Positions 1-11,700 of a stretch of DNA of 64,000 nucleotides are shown here, in pieces; the first letter of the stretch is position 1, and the number at the start of each line of letters is the position of its first letter. The notes beneath the pieces were generated by a model. The model was given only the letters and a program-made list of their open reading frames with translations. It made no database searches and was not told the origin of the DNA. This DNA is from Ascidia mentula (taxonomy: Eukaryota > Chordata > Ascidiacea > Phlebobranchia > Ascidiidae). Location: the NCBI GenBank assembly GCA_947561715.1, contig OX387203.1, positions 9,734,001 through 9,798,000 of the forward strand. Reading direction: 5' to 3'. Made by a program: the position numbers and the translations under genes.

Positions 1-230
1 GTTTCGTGTCAGTTATTTGACGAAATTCGTTTCCGCCTCGGCTCCATCAATGAGCACGTTTTATACGCTACCTACTTTTATACAGACGATTGTTTGGCTA
101 TGCTGAATATCGCTGTTAAAATGAATTTTGTAAATCGTGTTTCTAACTTCAATTGCATATCTTATATAAACCTACCTTCTGAGCATGAGTGGAAAGAAAC
201 AGAATTCGGGACCAAAACACAACGCTATTT

Positions 231-335
231 TCGTGTAGCCAGGCTCGCAATCACAACGCTAACTTCCTTCTGAGTTGACGCTGATCGACCTAATTGGGCA
301 CGAATTACTTCCTGGCTGGCTGCACTCGTCAACGT
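231..335 (-). pseudogene. Truncated EGF exon at the edge of the duplication
   Basis: This is the counterpart of the whole EGF exon at 5605-5733. It starts after an acceptor AG with DVDECSQPGSNSC. The codon for the Tyr of the GSYRC motif is TAG here (TAC in copy 2), and the exon is cut off by the duplication boundary before its donor site. It therefore either ends the reading frame of copy 1 or is no longer spliced in. Confidence 0.7.
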
Positions 336-611
336 CTGCCAAAGCATATCACGTATGCATTCTGGTGCACTTACGGCATTTTTGTGTAGCTATATAAATT
401 TTATGTCGCTTTCGTTTAAAGTTTTATTTACAATGTAGAAAGTCGTTTACTTCCCGAAATACAGACAACACAAAGACAGTTTATTAATAACCATCGATTA
501 TATATCTAACGCAATAACCTGATTTCCTGGATACGAAAAAAAACTATTTTACATTAGCATTGCACTAGGTAAATAACCCGTACTAGTCGCAGTGACTTCG
601 TTGTAACAAAC

Positions 612-770
612 CACTTCACAACTCTCGACTTCCCGCAGGGTGGGTCACTCCTCCCTTCCACACGTGTTATTAATGATCACGCATGTTTTCGGGCAAGTGA
701 TCCAGTTTTGCAAATCCGAAACAGTGCAGCTTACTCCCGTGGATACAACGTCATTGCGTTGCAGGACGGT
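612..770 (-). pseudogene. Relic of a TSP1/EGF exon (copy 1)
   Basis: It resembles the live exon at 9939-10175: the stretches matching CGGEECPTL and the asparagine-rich NNTCG segment are recognisable on the minus strand. The reading frame is interrupted and no exon can be drawn. The same relic sits at 6005-6165 in the other duplication copy, so decay preceded the duplication. Confidence 0.55.
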
Positions 771-2279
771 GGTTGGTGCGCTGGATCACGTGACGCGGTA
801 CACAAAAACAAGAACCAGTGGTGCCTGTGGCTTATCAGGAAAGGGTGCACCTTGGGCAAACCAAGTTTACCGCATCGATATTAAAGTTACCACGTATGTG
901 TGGTTAGTCTGGAAAATTCCTGGGAAACGTTTATCATCATGCGCCCATGTGTCATTGTTTGGAAACCAAATGTCTTTTTTCTTCAAATTTTGGGTTTTGT
1001 TTTCTAGAATTTTGTGCCATGCAGAACTTATTAATTCTGCCCTGGCCAAAATACATACCGAACAGAACTAACAAAAAATATTTTGTTATTTACATTTCAT
1101 TTCCAGCAAATAAAACGAAAAATTTCCTTTTATACCATTTCTCTAACATACTCTAAATCTGGGATACATGCAGACCGCTGGACAGTTTATAAAAGGGTTC
1201 CGAAGCAAGAAGTATTAACCAAAGCGTACCCGTAAATCAGATCTATGCTTGCCTCTTCTGATGTGTCTCTTGTGCCCAGAACTTACGTGATTGTTTATTA
1301 TGCAGAAAAGCTTTCAGAGATTAAAATAGCCTTTTTTTTGGGTGAGCAAAACCAAACATGCTTTAACTCATGGCACAAGTTTGCGTGGCAGTGGCTGGTT
1401 TGCCGGATCACGTGACGCAAGTAGCACGGCCACTAGGTCCAATATAGGTATGTCCAATATAAGTAATGTGCGAGCACTTTATGGGAAAATTCCGGAAAAG
1501 GAAGAACTCGGGGCATTGAAAAGTGTTTGTTTGCAAACAAAGGGACATCGCATGTAAAAAAGATGTTGGTATTATAATATTATAACGATAGAATTAGCCA
1601 CTATATGATAATAACGTGCGCATGGTAAATATAATACAATTAGAATAGTTTGTATTTTTTCGACAGATATTGAGCACCTACAATACTGATGTCAACAGTT
1701 CAGTTACATAATACAGTTTGTGGACCTGGTCAAAAACATTCAATTTAATAAACACAGATAAAGTTGTTTTTGCAGCTTAATTTGAAGGTTATTTGACCGC
1801 TTCTTCTGAAAAGGCCAAAAACGGTGTATTTCAAGGAATGTTATGCACTGACATCGAGTGAGTAAGATATTGTAATGATGATTAACAAATATTTCTCTTC
1901 TGTTACTCCCTTCTAAGATGGGGGTTCTTGTTCTGCAAACAAAATCATGTTGTTTATTAGAATTGTTCTTTTGTCCTTTAAAGTTCCGAGACTTTTTATT
2001 GTAACTAATGTTCTGTCCACCATCCGGCGATACTTCCGTTAGGGATATATAGCAACTATACATCACGTGTATAAAACACCAAAAAGGCAGGAAAAACGTA
2101 AAAAAAACACAAGAAAAGGGAATCGATTCTTTGGCAAAACGTCTGTATGTCGTCGTTTATATTACTTATGTTGCATAAATCGGCATGGAAAGAATAGTTT
2201 GCGTAATTCTTCTTTATGTGTATCGTATGTTATAGAATTATGATTGCCCAAATACACGTACGTTAAACCTGACACCCAC

Positions 2280-3042
2280 CTTCGCAGCGGCCGTTTACAA
2301 GTTGCATAAAAACTGGACAGGAACATGTGAAACTCCCAACCGTGTTTGTGCATACCATGCTGTCAATTGTACACGGATCGTCAACGCACTCATCAACATC
2401 TTCATAAAATTTTAAATCATGATACATACCACTAAAAAGCATTGGAATTATTCCTACTTAAAAATAGGGCCTTAGTCCCTTTCGGATTCAAAAAACAGTT
2501 CTAGATATGTGCAACGTTCCATTCGGTAACGTGTGTTTATCTTGAAGATATCTTGTAAAGTCATAACAATTTTCTTTGCTTGTTTGTTCGCGGGGTCACT
2601 TAGCTTCCAAGTAAGGTACACTCTCAGAAGGTGAAAGACTTACCAATACACTCTTGGTAGTCATTCTCTGTGAACCCTTCCATGCAGTCACATTGAAAAC
2701 CAATCGGCAAATCAGTGCAAACAGCATGACGTTGGCAAGCCTCAACACCGAATGTAACGCATTCGTTTATTCCTGCAAACAATTAGTTGCTTTTATAAGA
2801 AAAGATTTCATTTCAATAATTATCTGAAACGAACACTTGTTCAGCACTCGTTTTAATTTTTTTTCAAGTTGTAGTCCTGTAGTATTTGACTTTGTTTTGT
2901 TAGAAAAATTTGTTCTTACCAACACACGTCCTTCCGTCCCCGGACATTCCTTCCTTGCAGAAGCATTCGTACGAACCGACGGTGTTTTCGCAAGTTGCGT
3001 TGACAGCGCACCCGGCATTTCCTTGCTGGCACTCGTTGACAT
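2280..3042 (-). CDS. Three EGF-like exons of the duplicated block (copy 1)
   Basis: There are three exons with phase 1-1 borders: 2920-3042 (DVNECQQGNAGCAVNATC), 2644-2772 (GINECVTFGVEAC) and 2280-2399 (DVDECVDDPCTVDSMVC). Each has an acceptor AG, a GT donor and six cysteines of an EGF fold; the D-x-N/D-E-C starts point to calcium binding. All are open and nearly identical to the exons at 8305-8427, 8030-8158 and 7679-7798. They lie downstream of the main gene's stop-bearing exon (4631-4762). They are translated only if that exon is skipped or if another transcript starts here. Their being open suggests recent copying, not necessarily use. Confidence 0.7.
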
Positions 3043-3470
3043 CTATTGGTTGTAAGTTTTGAAAACTAGTTTTAGTTGTATATTTGATGTAAATTCCAAG
3101 CGCAATCTATTTTTTGTAAAATCAACCAACGTCAAACTCATAAACGTTTAGCATTGTCGAAAAAGTGTTTCATGAATTAAAATTTTAAGAACTTATAAAA
3201 TCTGTTAATATCCGGTATGTGGTCAAATAAAGTTTGTCCAAAATGTTACAAATAAACATTTTTTCGGGACCAAAACACAGCGCTATTTATGGGGGTGGCC
3301 TACATGTCATTATGTTGACTCGTGCAGTGCGTTTATTGTGGAGAGTTCAAGTGACAATTGAACGAGCACTAACTTAATTTGTTTGAAACGTGGCTTAAGA
3401 CATTTGTGCAGAAGTTTAAGGTGATAAGGTTGCGTGAATATACTTTGTAAAGTGTTATTATATTCCTAGA

Positions 3471-3504
3471 ACACACACACATACACATATATATATATAT
3501 ATAT
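3471..3504. repeat. (AC)n/(AT)n microsatellite
   Basis: A run of AC dinucleotides passes directly into a run of AT dinucleotides. It lies in non-coding sequence just right of duplication copy 1. Confidence 0.95.
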
Positions 3505-4630
3505 CGCTTTAATTGCAGAAAGTTAAACGTACACACGTTTGTAATGTATTGGGTGGTATAAATTCAGGACAACAAATGCTGTCATTTGTCTTCTAACTAA
3601 CATGTCCAGACTATGTTATATAACAATATTTGCAAATTAACTTGCTACACCAGCAACAGCCCATCTAAAAATACCATTATATTCTAGTATAATGCACCTT
3701 ACAGTTTTTTTGTCATTGTTTGTTGGACAAAATGGCTGTCAGGCCTTCACCCATGCAGGTCTGATTCCTCAGGGTGTGTTGGCATTCGTCTTGTTTGTAT
3801 AACTGAACAAATACGAAGGTTATTTAAATCTTAAGTCTTAACTAACAGATACGTGGTGCCTATAGGCATCAGAATATTGGGAACAACTTTACAACACAAA
3901 ACACAAAGAAACTGGCGTTCAGTATTTATACTGTAAAATGTTTCCAAGTTTGACACAAACATATTGTTACATTTGTGAGTCACCAAATGAAATTTCAGTA
4001 GACATGCAGATTGATTATTTACCAGTAATCGAACAAGTACAAGAAGAAGGATGCCTGCACTTCCTGAAACCATGTAAAGCGCTAACTTTTCTCTGGGCAT
4101 TCCACCAATTGCCATAGTTCGTTTGCCATCTTTCCCAACTTTTCTTCCCCAACAAAGTTGGGCGGAAGGTCTGCAAAGAAAATCGTGCGCTGACGCGTCG
4201 AGAGAGCATACGATTCCAAATTTTGTTAATCGTATCGTGCGCGGGAGATTGAAACAATGTTTTAAATTAGGCAATCCGAACACGATCGGTTTCCCATCGG
4301 CAAACGTATTAAAAACAAATGTAGATTATAATCGTATTTTACCAACTGAACTTGAACACGCTCATGATATGTTTTGTGCTAGTTACGAAAGCAATTTGCA
4401 TTTGTTAGCATGTGCATCCAACAGTTTAGGCCTACATTTGTGTTCCATTCCCAAAGCCTATGATCATACACACATATTACCCCTATCCTTTGTTTTTAAA
4501 TTTCTACTAAGATCACGAGACTAATCATTTTGAACTAATTTTCTTCCTATTTCCATAAATAAAAACGAGGTGTTTATGTCCACACACCCAGCGCACAATA
4601 GTCACATACGTATCTCAAATAATCACTCAC
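3505..4630. other. Non-coding stretch between EGF exons
   Basis: Overlapping open frames occur on both strands around 3831-4524, but none shows a domain, signal peptide or splice signals fitting the EGF gene. I regard it as a long intron or intergenic sequence of the TSP1/EGF locus. Confidence 0.5.
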
Positions 4631-4762
4631 CAATGCAGTTTCCGTCTTGGAGCCCCATGGAGAATAAGGGACAAGAACACTCAAAACTACCGGCTGTGTT
4701 TAAACATTCCATGTAGTCACCAGTGCATAGAATGTCCTTGGAGTGACTTCATTCGTCGATGC
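4631..4762 (-). pseudogene. EGF exon with TGA in place of its first cysteine
   Basis: The 132-bp exon has good splice sites and phase 1-1 borders. After GIDE the expected TGC codon is TGA, giving GIDE-stop; the rest (…LCTGDYMECLNTAGSFEC…) is an ordinary EGF domain with the remaining cysteines. Because the exon length is a multiple of three and its phase is symmetric, skipping it would keep the frame. If it is included, the secreted protein ends here. A sequencing error cannot be excluded. Confidence 0.7.
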
Positions 4763-5085
4763 CTTAAATACATTATTGGGAAGTCATTTATTAAAATATA
4801 TTTGCGTATGTAGGACTATTAATGATTGGTAAAAGTTTTTAGATTTTAGCAGATCAAATTAAGAAGTGGTGTGTTTGCAAGAGTTTCAGAATTGAAATGA
4901 ACTTTTATTTTTGTTTGTCTCGAAATTTATAACTATATAACTTTGTTACATTTTAAACAAAATAACGTTAAAGGAAGATGTGCGTTTAAACTCTCAAAGC
5001 CTACTATATTCGCAAAAAAAACAAGATATAAATAGGGGCTAAAACGAAATTGTCTTGTGACGATTTTGTAGCCCATTTTTCGAAC

Positions 5086-5733
5086 CTGAGCAGACTGTTC
5101 CATTTCCTGAATATCCAGGATCACATGCACAAAGAAAACTTTCCTTAGTGTCAACGCATCGACCGTTTTGTTGGCAATTGGCAATCTGCTCTGTGCATTC
5201 ATCGATGTCTAAACCCGAAATTTATTAATTTTACTGGCAGTTTTATGAGTCCGTAAGAGTTTATCTTCTCTTAATTTGTATTTTGTGTGGTTAGATCTTA
5301 TATAACACACACAAAGTACATGATTCATGTGATGTCAACTACCAGATAGCAATAAGTAGCTGAATTGGGCAAAGAGGATGTATCTTATGAGCTTCCGGTA
5401 ACTAAAGTATATTTTCAGTATCCGTGAAACTTTAATTGAATACAATTTTTTACCTAAACGCAAGTGACCAAAACAATAGTTATTAATTACAGCAAATGCA
5501 AGAGCCCCATTTTTCACATTACTGTGCTATTGTGTCTGCAGGCGCTACATTTTACAGTTACATAGGGTTCATGTTAAGAGTAACTGCAGGAGCCAACATC
5601 CTACTTTCACAATCCAAGTCGTTGTTTTTCGTGTAGCCAGGCTCGCAATCACAACGGTAACTTCCTTCTGAGTTGACGCTGATCGACCTAATTGGGCACG
5701 AATTACTTCCTGGCTGGCTGCACTCGTCAACGT
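5086..5733 (-). CDS. EGF exons 13 and 14
   Basis: Exon 13 (5605-5733) reads DVDECSQPGSNSC… with the third cysteine replaced by Ser (RSISVN where exon 6 has NSICVN), so one EGF disulphide cannot form. Exon 14 (5086-5208) reads IDECTEQIANCQQNGRC… and is complete. The pair mirrors exons 6 and 7 in sequence and order, and a dead copy of exon 5 lies just upstream (6005-6165). An older duplication of exons 5-7 is implied. The donor after exon 14 (GTTCGA) is weak. Confidence 0.75.
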
Positions 5734-8700
5734 CTGCCAAAGCATATCACGTATGCTTTTTGGTGCACTTACAGCATTTTTGTTTAGCTACATAAATTTT
5801 ATGTCGCTTTCGTTTAAACTTTTATTTACAATGAAGAAACTCGTTTACTTCCCGAAATACAGACAACACAAAGACAGTTTATTAATAACCATCGATTATA
5901 AATCTAACGCAATAACCTGATTTCCTGGATACGAAAAAAAACTATTTTACATTAGCATTGCACTAGGTAAATAACCCATACTAGTCGCAGTGACTTCGTT
6001 GTAACAAACCACCACTCTCGACTTCCCGCAGGGTGGGTCACTCCTCCCTTCCACACGTGTTATTAATGATCACGCATGTTTTCGGGCAAGTGATCCAGTT
6101 TTGCAAATCCGAAACAGTGCAGCTTACTCCCGTGGATACAACGTCATTGCGTTGCAGGACGGTGGTTGGTGCGCTTGATCACGTGACGCGGTACACAAAT
6201 ACAAGAAGTATGGGGCCAGTGGTGCCTGTGGCTTATCAGGAAAGGTTGCACCTGGGGCAAACCAAGTTTACCGCATCGATATTAAAGTTACCACGTAAGT
6301 GTCGTTAGTCTGGAAAGTACCTGGGAAACGTTTATCATCATGCGCCCATGTGTCATTGTTTGGAAACCAAATGTCTTTTTTCTTCAAACTTTGGGTTTTG
6401 TTTTCTAGAATTTTGTGCCATGCAGAACTTATTAATTCTGCCCTGGCCAAAATACATACCGAACAGAACTAACAAAAAATATTTTGTTATTTACATTTCA
6501 TTTCCAGCAAATAAAACGAAAAATTTCCTTTTGTACCATTTCTCTAACATACTCTAAATCTGGGATACATGCAGACCGCTGGACAGTTTATAAAAGGGTT
6601 CCGAAGCAAGAAGTATTAACCAAAGCGTACCCGTAAATCAGATCTATGCTTGCCTCTTCTGATGTGTCTCATGTGCCCAGAACTTACGTGATTGTTTATT
6701 TTGCAGAAAAGCTTTCAGAGATTAAAATAGCGTTTTTTGGGGTGAGCAAAACCAAACATGCTTAAACTCATGGCACAAGTTTGCGTGGCAGTGGCTGGTT
6801 CGCCGGATCACGTGACGCAATTAGCACGGCCACTAGGTCCAATATAGGTATGTCCAATATAAGTAATGTGCGAGCACTTTATGGGAAAATTCCGGAAAAG
6901 GAAGAACTCGGGGCATTGAAAAGTGTTTGTTTGCAAACAAAGGGACATCGCATGTAAAAAAAATGTCGGTATTATAATATTATAACGATAGAATTAGCCA
7001 CTATGTGATAATAACGTGCGCATGGTAAATATGATACAATTAGAATAGTTTGTATTTTTTCGACAGATATTGAGCACCTACAATACTGATGTCAACAGTT
7101 CAGTTACATAATACAGTTTGTGGACCTGGTCAAAAACATTCAATTTAATAAACACAGATAAAGTTGTTTTTGCAGCCTAATTTGAAGGTTATTTGACCGC
7201 TTCTTCTGAAAAGGCCAAAAACGGTGTATTTCAAGGAATGTTATGCACTGACATCGAGTGAGTAAGATATTGTAATGATGATTAACAAATATTTCTCTTC
7301 TGTTACTCCCTTCTAAGATGGAGGTTCTTGTTCTGCAAACAAAATCATGTTGTTTATTAGAATTGTTCTTTTGTCCTTTAAAGTTCCGAGACTTTTTATT
7401 GTAACTAATGTTCTGTCCACCATCCGGCGATACTTCCGTTAGGGATATATAGCAACTATACATCACGTGTATAAAACACCAAAAAGGCAGGAAAAACGTA
7501 AAAAAACACATGAAAAGGGAATCGATTCTTTGGCAAAACGTCTGTATGTCGTCGTTTATATTACTTATGTTGCATAAATCGGCATGGAAAGAATAGTTTG
7601 CGTAATTCTTCTTTATGTGTATCGTATGCTATAGAACAATGATTGCCCAAAAACACGTACGTTAAACCTGACACCCACCTTCGCACTGGCCATTTACAAG
7701 TTGCATGAAAATTGGACAGGAACATGTGAAACTCCCAACCGTGTTTGTGCATACCATGCTGTCAACTGTACACGGATCGTCAACGCATTCATCAACATCT
7801 TCATAAAATTTTAAAACATGATACATACCACTATAAAGCATTGGATTTATTCTTGTTCAAAAAATAGGTCTTTTTCAAAAACAGTTCTAGATATGTGAAA
7901 CTTTCCATTCGGTAACGTGTGTTTATCTTGCAGATATCTTGTAAAGTCCTAACAAGTTTCTTTGCTTGTTTGTGCGCAGGGTCACTTACCTTAGAAGCAA
8001 GGTATACTCTCAGAAAGTGAAAGACTTACCAATACACTCTCGGTGTTCATTCTCGGTGAACCCTTCCATGCAGTCACATTGAAAACCAATCGGCAAATCA
8101 GTGCAAACAGCATGACGTTGGCAAGCCTCAACACCGAATGTAACGCATTCGTTTATTCCTGCAAACAATTAGTTGCTTTTATAAGAAAAGATTTCATTTT
8201 AATAATTATCTGAAACGAACACTTGTTCAGCACTCGTTTTAAATTTTTTTCGAGTTGTAGTCCTGTAATATTTGACTTGTTTTGTTAGAAAAATTTGTTC
8301 TTACCAACACACGTCCTTCCGTCCCCGGACATTCCTTCCTTGCAGAAGCATTCGTACGAACCGACGGTGTTTTCGCAAGTTGCGTTGACAGCGCACCCGG
8401 CATTTCCTTGCTGGCACTCGTTAACATCTGTTGGTTGTAAGTTTTGAAAATTAGTTTTTGTAGTATATTTGATATAAATTCCAAGTGCAATCTATTTGTT
8501 GTAAAATCAACCAACGTCAAACTCATAAACGTTTAGCATTGTCGAAAAAGTGTTTCATGAATTACAATTTTAAGAACTTATAAAATCTGTTAATATCCGT
8601 TATGTGGTCAAATATAGTTTGTCCAAAATGTTACAAATAATTATTTTCCCATTTGACTTTTAAAATGTCAAGATATTTTGTCACATAACTCGACATTTTA

Positions 8701-11700
8701 AAATATTTTAATGCTGCTTTTCAATACTTACCGGAACATATTCCGTCTTGAGATTCGAAGCCAGGTGGACATGGACAGGAATAGCTTCCTTCTGAGTTTA
8801 CGCATATTCTGTTGTCTGGGCAAGTAGCAGTGCCCGCTTCACACTCGTTAATATCTGCGAAAAGTAAGGAAACAGGTTAATGATCCAGAAAGTGCAACTT
8901 GCTATTCATTATATAAACTGATATAAACGCTAATTAACAGTTTTTAGTACATACCAGAACATTGTCCACCGTTGGATGCGAAGCCAGTTAGACAAGGGCA
9001 ATAGTAATTTCCTTCAGTGTTGACGCATTCACTGTTGTCTGGACAAGTAGCAGTGCCCGCTTCACACTCGTTAATGTCTGGAATAAGTTAATTTACAAAC
9101 ATAGACTAACACGAAACAAAAATGCAGTGAAAGGTGCACCTGTGCAGACATTTCCGTTTTCTAAATATCCAGCAATGCATAAGCAAAGGAAACTTCCCTC
9201 AGTGTCAACACATTGACTATTCTGATGACAATTAGCCGCCAGGTCGGTGCATTCATTGATATCTAAAACAGTGGTATCGGCAATGTTACAGTATACAAGA
9301 CTATGTATTTTTTCCTTCAAAATTTTTACTGTATTGCACAGGAATCTAGGGAATAATGCTTTGATTTGAGAATCTGGTGTCCTGCGCCAGGTTTTCAGAT
9401 TTTTCAAGAAAACGAATCTTGCGAAATTATTCAAAACTAACTTAATATCCGAAACGCTGATTTGGTGAATTAAAATATAGACGGAGAGCAGTTTATTGCT
9501 TATATTTCTGCTGGGTTTTAATGACATACGTATAAAAACATATATAAAACTTTTAAAATAAAAGAAAAAGTTGGCAGCACTAGCCACAAACCTACTTTCA
9601 CATGCAAAATCGTCGTTTTTCTGGTAGCCAGGCTTGCAATCGCATCGGTAACTTCCTTCTGTGTTGACGCAGATTGAATTCAAGGGGCATGAACTACTTC
9701 CTTGTTGGGTGCACAAGTCTAGAAAAACAGACAGTGACTTATTTATTTTGCACCATTGCTTCAATATACGTTGCGGTCCTTGTATCCAATTTTTAAATTT
9801 GCTATTCTTATTTCTCTAGTTATACCAAGCAAATAGGTCCGTTATTCAAGCTGTTGTTGCCTATTTTCACGTTACACTACCTCTCGACACCACAATCTTT
9901 CTATTGCATGTAGCAAAAAAGACGAACATAAAATTTACCTTGTTCACAACACAGACCACTCCACTCTGATTGGCACAAACAACCCGTAGCAGTCGTATAA
10001 GTGCCTCCATTGTAACAAACCACTTCACAACTCTCGACTTCCTGCAGGGTCGGACACTCCTCCCCTCCACATGTGTTATTAGTGATCACTAATCTGTTCC
10101 TGACTTTAATGTTCATAACGCCGCAGGTTTGTGGACAAGTGCTCCAGTTGTCCCATTCAGAAACAGCACAGTTAACTAAAAAACATTACTGTTTAGAAGA
10201 AGGAAGAAATTTGTTGTCATTATATTTTTAATTTTCAGTGCGTTATTTTGTTTTGAATCCTGAAACTGACCTGGACAACACTGAGTGTTGCATTGTTGAT
10301 TTTCTCTGAGTTCACCAATACAATCTGCTCCGTTGCAAGTTTTGTTAAAAAGAATGCTCCTTGTCCGTGTCTTTGAACCCACATCGCAAGATTTGCTGCA
10401 GCTGAAAAAGATGCATGGGATAAAAAAAGTGCAAAATCCACTTACATCTAATAAAAGTGTTCAAAAAATCTTTAATCAGCGATTTTTATAAATGGCGGCT
10501 GTTTTTAACATAACCGAAACACATTACAATTTTACACACTTACTTTCCCCAAGCTGACCATTGGCTCAACACGCAATTCACAGGACAGCAAACATCATTG
10601 CACACTCTTACTTCAGTAAAATTGCCATTGCAAGGTAAGCCACCACAAAATTCAAGCACACTGTTTCTAAACCTTGACTGTATACCTAAAAACAAACAAA
10701 TATGTTGTTTTGATATGTAGAGGCATAGTTAGACTTTGATAAATACCTTTTTCGCAAGTTTTCGAGCAACTCGTCCATTCACTCCAAGTTTCCAAAGCGC
10801 AGTCAATTGGGCAACATTGAGTGTTGCAAGGTCTTGATTGTTCACTTGGTCCAGTGCAATTCACCCCTCCGTACATCGAGGTTCGAACTATTTCTCTCTG
10901 TTTTCTTTGGATCCCACCTTCACAAGTTACCGAACAATCGCCAAATTCGCCCCATTCTCCCCAAATACAATCAACAGGGCATTGGTGTGTGTTGCAGTCC
11001 CTTGAATCGGTCGTTGGACCGCTGCAGGCCCGTCCCCCATGTTGCGCAATAGCGACAACTCGTCGTGTGCGAGTCTTGATACCTCCACCACAAGGAGCAG
11101 AGCAAGTTCCAAATGCACTCCAGTCTCCGAGTCTGCAGTTAATTGGACACGGGTGAGTGTTACACCGGCTGGAAGAAGTCGGGAATCCAGAACACCTCCC
11201 TCCACAAGATTGGTGTCGTGTCTTCTGTCTTCTTCTCGCTTGTGTTCCCCCGCCACATTGAGCTGAGCAAGAATTGTATTCTCCCCATAATCCCCACACG
11301 CAATTGACCGGACAACATCGTGTGTTGCATGATGTTGGTTTGGGTAGGTAGCCCGCACATTTACGCTGGTTTTCCCTTACGTAAGGTTGTTTTGTGCCAC
11401 TATTGCAGCTCTTTGAACAGGGTCTCCAGAGAATTTTGCATTTCTTGAAATCGAATTTTTTATGATGGTTATCTCTATGTCTGTTTCCGTGTTCGCTTGC
11501 GCCCTTGCTTCCGCTTCTGCTTTCGCCATTGCTTCCGTGTCTGCTTCCGCCACTGCTACCGCGTCTGCTTCCGCGTCTGCTACCTTCCGTGCTTCCGCTT
11601 CTTCCTCTTCTTTCGCCTCTGCTCCCGTGTCCCCTTCCACTGCAGAAACACATTTGAAATTGATTGTGGATAAAATCTAAGCTTGAGTTTTTTAGTAGCA

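Larger units (their letters stand above)
205..3288. repeat. Intragenic duplication block, copy 1, with flanking 26-bp direct repeats
   Basis: Bases 231 to about 3262 match 5629 to about 8645 almost base for base, with exons and introns colinear and an offset of about 5,390. The copied block contains one partial and three whole EGF exons plus a dead TSP1-type exon. It is framed on both sides by a near-identical 26-bp sequence starting TTCGGGACCAAAACACA (205-230 and 3263-3288, one mismatch). That sequence is absent from the edges of copy 2, so copy 1 looks like the inserted, younger copy. Introns are kept, so this was a DNA-level event and not retroposition. Confidence 0.85.

Noticed and set aside
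3831-4524. Overlapping 130-150 codon frames on both strands
   Set aside because: There is no domain, leader, splice context or repeat support; antisense overlap suggests chance.
11377-11680. Alanine/serine-rich frames opposite the TSP1 exon
   Set aside because: They are shadow frames of the Gly/Ser/Arg hexanucleotide repeat in exon 2.
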